Assembly: GCA_027076405.1 (NCBI GenBank)
Contig: JALTJN010000421.1
Location: 1 to 64,000, forward strand
Source of the DNA: Chromatiales bacterium
GTDB lineage: Bacteria; Pseudomonadota; Gammaproteobacteria; UBA6429
Reading direction: 5' to 3'
Length of the DNA stretch: 64,000 nucleotides
Shown here: positions 20,866-29,572 of the stretch, piece by piece
How positions within the stretch are numbered: the first letter of the stretch is position 1
Layout of the letters: each line of letters starts with the position of its first letter
Program-made: the position numbers and the translations under genes
The notes under the pieces: model-generated
Database searches by the model: none
What the model was told of the DNA's origin: nothing
What the model saw: only the letters and a program-made list of their open reading frames with translations

Positions 20866-21432
20866 ATGAATAAATCATTATCCTTAACAGTTGTATTAGC
20901 ATTTTTCAGTATAAATGCTACATCTGCACAAGAAAATATTATCGGTATCTGGGCATCTCCAAATATAAAATCAGCCGATGTTCTTTGGTTTTTTTATCCT
21001 GATGGGAAAGTCAAGGCATCATCAAATACGTCACATAATCAACATGACGTTCGATGGGGAGTAACAAAGAATGAGTTAACTGTAATCAGTAGCCCTAAAA
21101 CATCAAGTCATAAATGGACTGGAATTATTTCTGGGAAATTTATAACAGGGACTCGATCTTTTGTTTTTAAAAATGAAATTATGGTATCTAAGTGGAAGGC
21201 TGAGAAATACTCGAGTAATCCTAATGAAAAAGTAAATTTTTATTCTTTATGCTCAAATACAAAATATGTATGGACAGTTGTTAATATAGGACAATTTAAA
21301 GAGTGTAATGGGACGGTGCCTTGGGAGAAAACTAAATCTTTTACATATGATGAGACAAAAAAATTATGTCAGCCTTTTATCGATAAACGAAAAAAAGAAC
21401 GTAAATTTAAAGTTGAAGAGAAGTGCGAATAG
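20866..21432 (+). CDS. Hypothetical secreted protein
   Basis: A 188-residue protein with a Sec signal peptide (MNKSLSLTVVLAFFSINATSAQ, cleavage probably after TSA). The mature part has many beta-prone stretches, tryptophans (GIWASPN, DVRWGV, HKWTGIISGKFITGTR) and five cysteines, compatible with a small beta-barrel/lipocalin-like fold, though I cannot name a family. A ribosome site (AAAGGGG) lies 10 bases before the ATG. It may be exported immunity or adaptor cargo; this is a guess. Confidence 0.5.
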   Translation: MNKSLSLTVVLAFFSINATSAQENIIGIWASPNIKSADVLWFFYPDGKVKASSNTSHNQHDVRWGVTKNELTVISSPKTSSHKWTGIISGKFITGTRSFVFKNEIMVSKWKAEKYSSNPNEKVNFYSLCSNTKYVWTVVNIGQFKECNGTVPWEKTKSFTYDETKKLCQPFIDKRKKERKFKVEEKCE

Positions 21433-21456
21433 TTCTTTTAAATAGGTAGCTCTAAT

Positions 21457-21849
21457 ATGGATCATGATAGATTTAGAAAAAACGTTCGTCAGCTATATTC
21501 AATAGTTTCTGAATTAGAAGATATGTTTCCTGGGCGGCCATTTACTCCTGATGGTCATCTTGTGGGGAGCTTAGGAGAATGTCTTGTTGCAGAAGCTTAT
21601 TCCCTTGAATTAATGCCACCATCTAACCAAGGTTTTGATGCTGTTACAGAAGATGGTAGAAAGGTAGAAATAAAAGCAACTCAAGCTAAAAGCATTGCAT
21701 TTCGAAGTTGTCCTGAGTACACCATTATTATTCAAATAAAAAAAGATGGAACATTTGAAGAATACTATAATGAGCCAGGGGGGCACTTATATGGGAGCAA
21801 TTTGAAGGAAGAAAAAAACCATCAAATGGCCAATATCAGATATCAATAA
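21457..21849 (+). CDS. DUF6998-like protein with nuclease-type motif, frameshifted at its 3' end
   Basis: A 130-residue ORF with PHLVGSLGE-like context (GHLVGSLGECLVAEAYSLEL) followed by GFDAVTEDGRKVEIKAT. This is an E, then D, then ExK pattern, as in PD-(D/E)XK nuclease-like folds and the DUF6998 family. The in-frame end (NHQMANIRYQ) looks wrong. The frame one base earlier after the A7 run (21812-21818) reads KKPSNGQYQISINKVRSING and continues to a TAA at 21911, which resembles the family C-terminus. One missing A would explain this. It may be a decayed gene or a sequencing error. Confidence 0.6.
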   Translation: MDHDRFRKNVRQLYSIVSELEDMFPGRPFTPDGHLVGSLGECLVAEAYSLELMPPSNQGFDAVTEDGRKVEIKATQAKSIAFRSCPEYTIIIQIKKDGTFEEYYNEPGGHLYGSNLKEEKNHQMANIRYQ

Positions 21850-21919
21850 ATAAAGTTAGAAGCATAAATGGAACTGTCTCGATTTCAGATAAAATATCTT
21901 ACCGTACTTAATAAATGAA

Positions 21920-21963
21920 GAAGCATGACATTTCCGTTCTAATTGTGTGGTGTGAGAGGCTTC
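21920..21963. repeat. Structured hairpin repeat, copy 1
   Basis: GAAGC (21920-21924) pairs with GCTTC (21959-21963) around a 30-base loop that is nearly identical to the loop of copy 2 at 41874-41919. Inside the loop CGT and GTG can pair by wobble. It begins 9 bp after the restored end of the DUF6998 frame. Function unknown. Confidence 0.65.
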
Positions 21964-22123
21964 GAGATAAAATTATAGGTTTATGAAAAATTTTTGTAAA
22001 CAAAGATGTTATCCGTTGTGAGTACTTTTATTCACAGGGTAATTTTCCAGAAAGAAATTTATTCAGTTTCTCGTTTGGTTGTGATTTAACTTTATTATTC
22101 ATAGTATTTATATAAATGAGCTA

Positions 22124-22357
22124 TTAACGTAACCAATCGCGATCTTCACGACTAAGTTCTATATTTTTTGATGAGTATTGATTAAGTAACGTTTTTAACA
22201 AAACTGTATATTTTTTGGGTGAAATAACAATTAATGTTTTTACGTTGTTTCGTGTGAGAATGATAGTAGTTTTAGGTTTTTTGCTAACATATCTCATCCA
22301 TTTATTCAGCTCTCGCCTAAACCTATGAATTGGAATAAATTTTTCATCATTATTCAT
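22124..22357 (-). CDS. Phd/YefM-like antitoxin-type protein
   Basis: A 77-residue protein (from ATG 22357; a GTG at 22366 is possible). The N-terminal pattern FIPIHRFRRELNKWMRYV, then TTIILTRNNVKTLIVISPKKY, resembles Phd/YefM antitoxins: a beta strand, a helix, then a strand pair ending before the toxin-binding tail. The GAGGTG ribosome site favours 22357. It overlaps the upstream HAD-like gene by 8 bp (ATGAATAA), so the two are coupled. It is the last gene of the tns operon. A Phd-like DNA-binding regulator of the operon is also possible. Confidence 0.55.
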   Translation of the reverse strand: MNNDEKFIPIHRFRRELNKWMRYVSKKPKTTIILTRNNVKTLIVISPKKYTVLLKTLLNQYSSKNIELSREDRDWLR

Positions 22358-22805
22358 AATTAACACCTCTTATAATTTTGGTAATCATTGTTGATGATTT
22401 ATTTATGTCATCTACTGAAAATCCAGCTCGAGGATTTGTCAAAAAAATTGGTGCTTCCTCTATATCGAAACCAGGTGTGTCATCTATTACTAGCCAGTGA
22501 GATTGTATTTGGTTTGTGTTTTGTCGATATTGCTTTACTTCGTGATAGAGAGCATTTTTTAAAAATGAACTATTAATTATATATGTAACGCGCTGTAACT
22601 TTTTCCCTAGCATAGACAGTATCGACTCTAATTCTTTCTGTATATAAGTTTCTCGCCAGCTTAATGTTAAGGCTATCTTTAATTTAAATGTTTCAATTTC
22701 TTCTGAAATGGCTTTCATATATTCAGATAAAAACATCTGAGATGCATTTAGAGGGAGTGTGCCCCCATTGAAATCTAATAAAAGAAGAAAGATATTTTTC
22801 TTCAT
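22350..22805 (-). CDS. Degenerate HAD-fold protein, SAK-type HAD-like
   Basis: A protein of about 151 residues starting MKKNIFLLLLDFNGGTLPLN. It resembles the HAD domain found with Swiss-Army-Knife RNA-repair proteins: a first motif D-F-N-G-G-T (about D11 to T16), LSWRE in the middle, HWLVIDDTPGFD, then PIFLTNPRAGFSVDDI. Normal HAD enzymes have DxD; here the second Asp is Asn (about N13), so phosphatase activity is doubtful. The start at 22805 has GAGGAC upstream. It is 23 bp after tniQ2 and overlaps the Phd-like gene. It may be the partner of the Phd-like protein or a transposition accessory. Confidence 0.5.
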   Translation of the reverse strand: MKKNIFLLLLDFNGGTLPLNASQMFLSEYMKAISEEIETFKLKIALTLSWRETYIQKELESILSMLGKKLQRVTYIINSSFLKNALYHEVKQYRQNTNQIQSHWLVIDDTPGFDIEEAPIFLTNPRAGFSVDDINKSSTMITKIIRGVNYE

Positions 22806-22828
22806 ATCTATAAGTCCTCTGAACAAAG

Positions 22829-23749
22829 CTAATTTTGTTCTAAATGTTTTGCGATAAGACTGGCTGCATATTTACCAAACATCTTTTTGTAACAGAGTTC
22901 TTTATTCCATCTGAAAAGTCTTAAATATATATTTGAATGTTGACTCATATGGTCAACGATGTATAAATTAATATATCCAAGTATGGGGTGGTTTATATAT
23001 TTGTTATGTTTATTTAAATAGTTAATATTAGTGATATGTACAAGCTCATTTATATATTTTTGTTCTATCACTTTCCAGAATAAATCTTGTTTCTGAAATA
23101 TTGTGTTTGTTGATATATTTGATGGGATTGGTGCTGCAACAGATTTAGTTAAATCATTGTCGCAATATATACAGTATTTAGCCGATTTTATTTTTCGTTC
23201 AGAAAAGTTATTTTTCCTTATTGTTTTTAGGTTTTGAATTTTATTGCATCTTGGACATTTACTATTTAACCAACAATGATGTTTTTTACATGCAACTTGA
23301 AATGAAAAACGCCATTTTGCTCTGTGGTATGGTGTATCGGAGTTTAGGCATAATGGACAGTATCGATAAATAATATCATGGTTGTAATATTTTGCTATTT
23401 TGGGGATGTAAACGTGAGAAGTGGTTTTTGTTACATATTTTGAAATCAATAATCCATGCATTGAGTAATCAATTTCTTTTTTAGATTTCATGAAGTTTTG
23501 AATATTAATCCAATTTTGAAATGGGATATTAAAATCGAAATCATGCGGCTCTATTTCTAGATTTAAAATATTCGCAAAATTTTTCATGCTTGTTTTATTT
23601 CGCATGGCTAATCTAAAAATCCATGAGTTTAGTGATTCTCCTGGTTGAAATTTAGTATAAAATAATAACGGGTGTGTTTTTAATAAGTTTTGATGACTCT
23701 GCTTCTTACTGTTTAGTAACATAAATTTTGAACAGTTATTTATATTCAT
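22829..23749 (-). CDS. tniQ: Second TniQ/TnsD-like target selection protein
   Basis: About 306 residues from the ATG at 23749, which has a good AGGGGA ribosome site and overlaps tniQ1 by 14 bp; a longer upstream start at 23848 lies wholly within tniQ1. The N-terminal part (FYTKFQPGESLNSWIFRLAM) matches the TniQ opening. Zinc-ribbon cysteines follow: CPLC, a CKKHHC, CPRC and CIYC. TniQ proteins bind DNA and link the target to TnsC. Having two different TniQ genes is known in some Tn7-like elements that use two target pathways. Which target this one reads is unknown. Confidence 0.82.
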   Translation of the reverse strand: MNINNCSKFMLLNSKKQSHQNLLKTHPLLFYTKFQPGESLNSWIFRLAMRNKTSMKNFANILNLEIEPHDFDFNIPFQNWINIQNFMKSKKEIDYSMHGLLISKYVTKTTSHVYIPKIAKYYNHDIIYRYCPLCLNSDTPYHRAKWRFSFQVACKKHHCWLNSKCPRCNKIQNLKTIRKNNFSERKIKSAKYCIYCDNDLTKSVAAPIPSNISTNTIFQKQDLFWKVIEQKYINELVHITNINYLNKHNKYINHPILGYINLYIVDHMSQHSNIYLRLFRWNKELCYKKMFGKYAASLIAKHLEQN

Positions 23750-24776
23750 GAGTTCCCCTAAAATCAAATTCCAATTGTGATGAAATACTACGAGGTATAG
23801 TTTTGTTAGCGCTAGACCAAATTTTACGAATATGATGCTCATATGCAATTGTTAAAAAAATAAACTCTTTTGAACTCATATCTTCAGTGAAATACCGATG
23901 AACTGGCCCAAAAACATCTTGGATTTTTGATGTGTTCGATTTTTTAACTGATAATTTTTGAAAAATAATTAGAGTCTGAAAAAAATTATGTGGCCAATTT
24001 AAAAGAGCTTGATACGCATTTTTAGTGATCTCAGATGCAAGGGATACTTTTTTAGGTATATGATTTGTTTTGTAGGTATGTGTCTGATTATTAACAAGCA
24101 CTTCACCAAGTAACCAAATGGTTTTAAATAGGCCATCAAGACTTAGGTGTAATAACTTATTTGAAAAAGTATTTGATAAAACATCACTCGGAATCGTTAT
24201 TGAAGTATTACTAATTCGAGATAAAATCAAAGATGATAAATGCAGTTGGTATTTATTCGGAGAAAGGGTGTCAGCATAAGTTAAATTAGCACCACAAATA
24301 CATTTAGTTATAGCTGATTTTTCCCATGTGATTTTTTTATTACAGTTAGGACAATTTTGAATAAGTAAACATTTATGAATTGGACATGCTTGATAAAATA
24401 CTAATTCCCAAATAGATCGAAAATATGGTTTATCATTTAAACACTCTGGACAAACAGATAAGTTTCTAGATGATATAAAATATGGTTTTGTGATCCATTC
24501 ATTACCTAACTTCCAGATTCTTCGATATTGACTATTACTCCATTCAAACCCAAAAAGTTGAGAAATTTTATTAGGTTCACATCCCACTAAAGATGAAAAG
24601 TGAAAAATGTCTTTGTTTGAAGGTATTTTATTTTTCTTTCCTGTGAGTAATTTTAATATTGGTGAAATTGATTTAAGTTTGTGTAATTCGGATAGTCTTA
24701 TAAGGTAACCAATGAGTGATTCATCAAAAAAAGGTGGTTCTGCATATAATAAGGGCGTATTTTCTAAAGTAAACAT
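23736..24776 (-). CDS. tniQ: TniQ/TnsD-like target selection protein
   Basis: A 346-residue TniQ-family protein. The N-terminus has the family signature LYAEPPFFDESLIGYLIRLS, and zinc fingers follow (CPEC, CPIHKC, CPNC, CICG). It is shorter than Tn7 TnsD (about 500 residues). Its ATG shares one base with the tnsC stop (TAATG), so it is translationally coupled. It probably recognises the attachment site and recruits TnsC. The element sits at the soxD 3' end, which makes that gene or the groESL upstream region a candidate site. Confidence 0.86.
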   Translation of the reverse strand: MFTLENTPLLYAEPPFFDESLIGYLIRLSELHKLKSISPILKLLTGKKNKIPSNKDIFHFSSLVGCEPNKISQLFGFEWSNSQYRRIWKLGNEWITKPYFISSRNLSVCPECLNDKPYFRSIWELVFYQACPIHKCLLIQNCPNCNKKITWEKSAITKCICGANLTYADTLSPNKYQLHLSSLILSRISNTSITIPSDVLSNTFSNKLLHLSLDGLFKTIWLLGEVLVNNQTHTYKTNHIPKKVSLASEITKNAYQALLNWPHNFFQTLIIFQKLSVKKSNTSKIQDVFGPVHRYFTEDMSSKEFIFLTIAYEHHIRKIWSSANKTIPRSISSQLEFDFRGTHEYK

Positions 24777-25732
24777 TATAAGAAAGGATTCTTAGTTGAG
24801 CCAAATACATGAAAAAAAGATTTAGAAAGGTAATGGTTGTTTATTGAAGGTGCATTATCAATTGCTGATAAATAGATGGCATTTGCAAGTAATCGTCGTA
24901 TTCTTCGTAGGTTACCATTTGTAGCCAAATGTATTTGATCGGCATACTCAGAAGCCAGAGAAGCAGGCTCTTGCATGGGCAAGGCAGAATCATACCCATG
25001 TAATAAGCCTCTAAATTCCTCAGTATTTTCAAGTGGATGTAATGTATATTCGGAAGTAATTCTTTCAGATAGTTGCTCTGCTAAATTAAAAAAACGCATT
25101 AGGTCTTTTTGTACACCTAGATATGCTTGTGGGATACAAGATTTATCGTGTAATCGTTTTAGCGTATTTCCAATTAATGTAGAGCGAACATGCCCATTTC
25201 CTTCTCCAAATGCTTGCGCCTCATCAATAATAATGAATTTAACTTTTCTATGTTTTAATGCATCTAGTAATCTATCATTGAGATCTGCAATACTTAAACT
25301 TGAAGTAAAAGGATCTCCTAGCTCTTTTAATAAATATTTTAATAGGTCACCTGCTGCCATAGAGGCTTCTATTGTTACAAATAATATTGGTATCGTTACA
25401 TCATCTTGAGTGATGGTACTGGAATGGTTTTTCATGAACGTTGATGCTATATAGGTTTTCCCTAGTCCGCTTTCACCATATATACAAACACCACCAGGAT
25501 CTGGTTGTCCAGATAAATTATAATATGATTCAAGTAATTCAATTCCTATTTTATATTGAGGTATAGGGATGATTATATTTCTAACATATTCTCGTCTTTC
25601 AACAGCTGAGGCTAAAATTGCTTTTTGACGCTTCTCTTCGTTGATAGCTTGTTCTGATCTTGGTTCACTATCTTCAAAGTCTAATATTTTATTATGTTGG
25701 TCTTTTTTAGGGAGTGTATATATCGTATTCAT
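24776..25732 (-). CDS. tnsC: TnsC-like AAA+ transposition regulator
   Basis: About 318 residues from the ATG at 25732, which overlaps the tnsB stop by 4 bp (ATGA). The Walker A motif GESGLGKT is at about residues 86-93 and Walker B FIIIDEAQAF at about 167-175. The protein belongs to the TnsC/TniB AAA+ family, which forms ATP-dependent filaments on target DNA, bridging TniQ and the transposase. It is shorter than Tn7 TnsC (about 555) and closer to compact TniB-like proteins. All key ATPase residues are present, so the module looks functional. Confidence 0.92.
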   Translation of the reverse strand: MNTIYTLPKKDQHNKILDFEDSEPRSEQAINEEKRQKAILASAVERREYVRNIIIPIPQYKIGIELLESYYNLSGQPDPGGVCIYGESGLGKTYIASTFMKNHSSTITQDDVTIPILFVTIEASMAAGDLLKYLLKELGDPFTSSLSIADLNDRLLDALKHRKVKFIIIDEAQAFGEGNGHVRSTLIGNTLKRLHDKSCIPQAYLGVQKDLMRFFNLAEQLSERITSEYTLHPLENTEEFRGLLHGYDSALPMQEPASLASEYADQIHLATNGNLRRIRRLLANAIYLSAIDNAPSINNHYLSKSFFHVFGSTKNPFL

Positions 25733-27777
25733 TGAACACCCCAACCATAAATAGGGATTATAATTTCAGAAACTTTATTAGGTTTTGTATTTTTTATATC
25801 ATTTTCTTGTGAGTTGAGAGTAGATATATCATTGTTGGTTGGGGGAGGTAATATAGTCGCTGGAATTCCTTCTAATACGTTATCTGAATTGATATTGAAA
25901 TAACGAGCATATTGTGTTTTCTTACTATTTGTTCTTGCTTCTAGTTCTTTACGTATAGTATCAGATATATTCTCTCTGGCTTTGTACAAATCTTGAATTG
26001 AGAGTTTATTAGCTAATGTTAACTTAGCTTCCTTTCTTATTTGCTTGTGCTGAAGCAAACTTAAGCCAGCAGAATATTCCTGGTCTAAACAATTGACCCT
26101 GAAAAAAGTTTCATCACGAGGATCGAGCACCATAATATAGCCAAGATCACTATAATTAACTCTGTATTTAATTTTTATTCCTTGTCCAGGTCCTCCTGCA
26201 CGATATTTATCTCGTACACCATTAGCATATTGTTTATATATTTTTTTTAAACGAAAACTGTTTCCATAATTTAAGTATTTAAATATGATTCCATCATGTC
26301 GCAGTGTACTTTCATGCGGGGCACCGAAAAGTGTATCAATTTCTGTTGGTATAGTTGGAATTAATTTGGGCATTGTTGTCAACCCTTCATTCCATAGATC
26401 AATTGGTCGAGTATTTTTTATTCTATGGGGTGTAACATTATGAATATCACAAGCCCATTTATAAACAATATATATAAAACTTGAAAATCTAATTACAGCT
26501 TGCTTTGCTGGATCATAATCTTTTCTTTGTTCTAATCGCGGAAAGGTTTTTCCTGGTAAAGTTTCTATTAAGTAGTTAAAGCTTCTATAGGCGCGTTCAA
26601 CTGCACCTTTCAACCAGGGAGATCTTACTGCACAATATTCATAATCAGCACCTAGTTGCCGTATTGCCATTCTATAACGGAGGCTTAAAAAATCTTTTCC
26701 TCGATCTGTGACATAAGAAAATGCTTGTCCCCATGGCATTTCATTTTCAATATCTGGCCATTTTTCGTGTACCTTATCATGGGGCTGTAATGAATGCTTA
26801 AGTGCTCCAAATATAGAATCAGTGCCAGTTGGTGCAAAAGTTATAAACAAACCAATGATTACACCAGAGTACCTATCTTTAATAATAGTTAACCATGGTC
26901 TTCCTAAAGGGATAAATAACTTGTCATCTAATACAAAAATATCCAAAGGAGTGTGATCTATCTCAACATACTCAAGTGGGAAGTTACTTGGTAAATGTCC
27001 ACTCATCATTTTGTATCGCCTATTTGCTTCTTGTTTACCCAGCTGAGCAACAGCGACGTCATATTTATTTAATTTACCAATTCTGCGATAAAATGAGCGT
27101 TCAGATATAGCTCTTTCAGGTTTAGCTCCATTGAGTTGTTGTAAAAGATTGAAGTTATTCAGAGTACTTGTATATTCACCGTACATCTGCAAGGCAGTAT
27201 CAGGCTCTAGCCTCATGTATTTTACATCAATAATATCCAGAATAAAAAGTTCATGATTGTCAGTTAATCGTTTTCTACTTTTTATTAAATGTCTTTTATC
27301 AATTAATGACAGAATATCATTATTATTTTTTTCGTATTTTCTCCACCACTTTATTAAAGTTGATGTTGCAGGTGGATGTTTGTCATTTATTTCTTCTGCA
27401 ATACGAGGTATTTCATCCTCAATTAAATATATGCATCCTCTGGATATATTTAAGAATTTTAACTTTTTTATATACTGTTCTCGTTTAAGAGCATTTTCTA
27501 TCCCTTCTTTTTTAACTATTTCAGTTAAATCAGTTATTGTGGGTTCATATGCAGAATAATCACTATTATCAATAAAAGTCTCATTTTTTCCATTCTTCAC
27601 AGGGATAGGAATTATTTTTTGAATTCTCCACTCAGAAAAAAATTCAGGTTCTGTAAATGATACTATTTCACCTGTTTGTGTTGATTCAAATTGATATAAA
27701 CTTCCAGTATTTTTTACAAACTCATAAATATTATTATCTCTTTGTATAACAAGACCATCATCAAGGTAATATTGCAT
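25729..27777 (-). CDS. tnsB: TnsB-like DDE transposase
   Basis: A 682-residue transposase of the TnsB/TniA type. The DDE catalytic triad is visible as VEIDHTPLD (about D274), YVTDRGKDF (about D358) and GAVERAYRSFN (about E394), giving the classic 35-residue D-to-E spacing. A helical DNA-binding N-terminal part precedes the core and a Mu-C-like barrel follows. The enzyme should bind the TGCCAATA...CTGATAT repeats at both ends and join 3' ends to target with a 5-bp stagger, matching the AATAA duplication seen. It lies between tnsA and tnsC in one operon. Confidence 0.94.
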   Translation of the reverse strand: MQYYLDDGLVIQRDNNIYEFVKNTGSLYQFESTQTGEIVSFTEPEFFSEWRIQKIIPIPVKNGKNETFIDNSDYSAYEPTITDLTEIVKKEGIENALKREQYIKKLKFLNISRGCIYLIEDEIPRIAEEINDKHPPATSTLIKWWRKYEKNNNDILSLIDKRHLIKSRKRLTDNHELFILDIIDVKYMRLEPDTALQMYGEYTSTLNNFNLLQQLNGAKPERAISERSFYRRIGKLNKYDVAVAQLGKQEANRRYKMMSGHLPSNFPLEYVEIDHTPLDIFVLDDKLFIPLGRPWLTIIKDRYSGVIIGLFITFAPTGTDSIFGALKHSLQPHDKVHEKWPDIENEMPWGQAFSYVTDRGKDFLSLRYRMAIRQLGADYEYCAVRSPWLKGAVERAYRSFNYLIETLPGKTFPRLEQRKDYDPAKQAVIRFSSFIYIVYKWACDIHNVTPHRIKNTRPIDLWNEGLTTMPKLIPTIPTEIDTLFGAPHESTLRHDGIIFKYLNYGNSFRLKKIYKQYANGVRDKYRAGGPGQGIKIKYRVNYSDLGYIMVLDPRDETFFRVNCLDQEYSAGLSLLQHKQIRKEAKLTLANKLSIQDLYKARENISDTIRKELEARTNSKKTQYARYFNINSDNVLEGIPATILPPPTNNDISTLNSQENDIKNTKPNKVSEIIIPIYGWGVQ

Positions 27778-27947
27778 GCTTCAGTGTCTCCAATAAATAA
27801 TAGATGTATTATTAATTTAACTCTTAGCTTGATTAGTTCATTTTTGACATTGCTCTGGATATATTTATTAATTCACTTGTAGATAATCTATGAATGTTGT
27901 TTGATATTAATTTATGAAGAATCCATACTTCATCGTTGAGATACATT

Positions 27948-28757
27948 CTAAAAAAAACCGATTGGGTTATAAGTTTTGATTTGTTGCTCTTCAGACTTTG
28001 TAACCGCCAGGACTCTTTCAGCTTCTTCTCCACTACCCAAAACCAGTTTTTGTAAAATAGAACCATACCGACCTGAATTTGAAACTTCCTCATATTGCAA
28101 TCCTCTGTTTTCATTACTTGGTAAAGATACAATTGAATTTTCGTTTAACTCTGCATCCCAATTAATGCATAAGTGTTTTTGTGCTATGGAAGCATAAATA
28201 TTTAGAAGGGTAATTGAAGTATTTTGGCGCTCTAACAATTGTTTAATTGTAATTTCATTATTGTTTATGGCCGTTCTGATATCTAGAATAGTTTGTTCAG
28301 AAATCTGTTGAGACTTGTAGCCAATTATTTTTTCGATGTTTTTAGCTATACAGGTATTTTTTAATTGATCTTCTGTTAGATAATGAAACTTTATATTATC
28401 TTTAACTAACTCTCTGTTAACTGCTTTAAGCATATTTCTTGTATCTTTCCTTAGAAGATAGCGTAGTGGTTTAACTTCACAGAAAATTAAATCAGAATTT
28501 TTATTGAAAACAATGTCGGGTGTATATTTTCTTTCTATCCCTTCATCATCAAGATAAGTAATAGTGATTTCTTGTGTTTTAATATTTTTAACATCGTGAC
28601 ATAACCATAAAGTATGAATTGTCGTACGTTCATTAGGTGACTCCCATTCTGCAGTGAATTCATTTCCAGGAAGATTCACACCTCCAATGCTTCTGTGTGG
28701 GACTTGTCGTAATAAATCACGACCTTGCTTAATTGGCCTTTTTTTCTTTTTATGCAT
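27948..28757 (-). CDS. tnsA: TnsA-like endonuclease (possible C-terminal frameshift)
   Basis: A 269-residue TnsA-type nuclease that cuts the 5' transposon ends, allowing cut-and-paste movement. The restriction-like active site is visible as WESPNERT (E40 or E44), KYTPDIV (D81) and FCEVKP (E94/K96). The ORF stops inside a T8 run (plus-strand A8 at 27950-27957). With seven Ts the frame would continue for 38 more residues (RMYLNDEVWILHKLISNNIH onward) to 27833, filling most of the gap before tnsB. The 269-residue form already approaches the length of Tn7 TnsA (273), so either reading is possible; slippage is a third option. Confidence 0.88.
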   Translation of the reverse strand: MHKKKKRPIKQGRDLLRQVPHRSIGGVNLPGNEFTAEWESPNERTTIHTLWLCHDVKNIKTQEITITYLDDEGIERKYTPDIVFNKNSDLIFCEVKPLRYLLRKDTRNMLKAVNRELVKDNIKFHYLTEDQLKNTCIAKNIEKIIGYKSQQISEQTILDIRTAINNNEITIKQLLERQNTSITLLNIYASIAQKHLCINWDAELNENSIVSLPSNENRGLQYEEVSNSGRYGSILQKLVLGSGEEAERVLAVTKSEEQQIKTYNPIGFF

Positions 28758-28812
28758 AACTAACCTTATGATTTGTGGTTACTCTCAAACTGACGACAAT
28801 TCTTTGTTTTCC

Positions 28813-29061
28813 CTATTTTTCTTTATTAATGTTGTGAATAGCTTGAGCTAATGAATCAAAATTGGATGAATTGCCTTCTTTTAAGCCTAATTTCACCGCA
28901 ATATCGTGAGATTGGCCTCTGACACACTTTTTATGTCCGCTAAGTACCTGGTAGGCAAGAGGAACGGAAAAACTATTTTTTCGTGCCCATTCCGCAATTG
29001 AGATTCCATGATCTTTAAAAACCTTTCGTATTTGTTTTGTTTTTTTTGAATAAGAATGCAT
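28813..29061 (-). CDS. Small helix-turn-helix DNA-binding protein
   Basis: About 82 residues from the ATG at 29061 (an upstream in-frame start at 29118 would run through the operator region). The sequence ISIAEWARKNSFSVPLAYQV followed by HKKCVRGQSHDIAVKLGLK matches small Ner/Cro-like phage DNA-binding proteins. It lies directly upstream of tnsA on the same strand, 55 bp away, and so probably controls the tns operon. It is divergent from the XRE gene at 29132. Confidence 0.7.
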   Translation of the reverse strand: MHSYSKKTKQIRKVFKDHGISIAEWARKNSFSVPLAYQVLSGHKKCVRGQSHDIAVKLGLKEGNSSNFDSLAQAIHNINKEK

Positions 29062-29072
29062 ATTATTTCTCA

Positions 29073-29108
29073 AATGTATGGTTAAACATACATTAGTACA
29101 CATTAGTA
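29073..29108. promoter_or_regulatory. Operator-like inverted and direct repeats between divergent regulators
   Basis: AATGTATG (29073-29080) and CATACATT (29087-29094) form a perfect 8-bp inverted repeat with a 6-base spacer. CATTAGTA occurs twice (29091-29098 and 29101-29108). The site lies between two divergent HTH genes, so it is probably an operator controlling one or both. Confidence 0.65.
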
Positions 29109-29131
29109 TGGTTTTCAAGTAGTATTTAAAT

Positions 29132-29572
29132 ATGAATTATTTTAAAGATGCTGTTGCACCAGGTTTTGGAGAGAGACTTCGGATTGAACGTGAACGGCTT
29201 GGAATGAGCCAGGAAGAAATGGCGGCTATTTTTGGAGTTAAGAGATTAGCTCAGAGCCAATACGAAAAAGAAGTCACTGCTCCGACAGTACGCTATTTAG
29301 CTGAAATTGCTAAAAATGGAGTAGATTTGCATTTCCTGATTTTTGGAATAAAAATTAATAAATTACCTAATACAGCTGAAATTAGGGAAAAGGAAAAACA
29401 AATTTTTCACTTAATTGAGGAATTTGCTGCTCGCTCACCAGATAAAAATCTTTCTGCAGATGCCCGCTATGTTCTTTATGACATTCTAAGAAATAAATTG
29501 CTTCATGAAGAAAGTAATGCTCATGATCTAACTAATGTAGATTTTAATGAACTGCTTAAAAAGGATGCTTAA
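29132..29572 (+). CDS. XRE-family transcriptional regulator
   Basis: A 146-residue regulator with an N-terminal XRE helix-turn-helix (FGERLRIERERLGMSQEEMA, then QSQYEKEVTAPTVRYLAEIA) and a charged helical C-terminal half likely to mediate dimerisation. It is divergent from the small HTH gene, with an operator-like site between, resembling a phage-type switch. The next gene follows with no gap, so the pair is an operon. Confidence 0.8.
   Translation: MNYFKDAVAPGFGERLRIERERLGMSQEEMAAIFGVKRLAQSQYEKEVTAPTVRYLAEIAKNGVDLHFLIFGIKINKLPNTAEIREKEKQIFHLIEEFAARSPDKNLSADARYVLYDILRNKLLHEESNAHDLTNVDFNELLKKDA

Noticed and set aside
24975..25409. 144-codon plus-strand ORF
   Set aside because: It lies entirely antisense to tnsC, which has clear Walker motifs, and has no ribosome site.
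27833..28132. A 99-codon minus-strand ORF overlapping the end of tnsA
   Set aside because: Only its last 38 codons look protein-like, and they continue tnsA in another frame through a T8 run. The rest is a shadow of tnsA, so it is not an independent gene.
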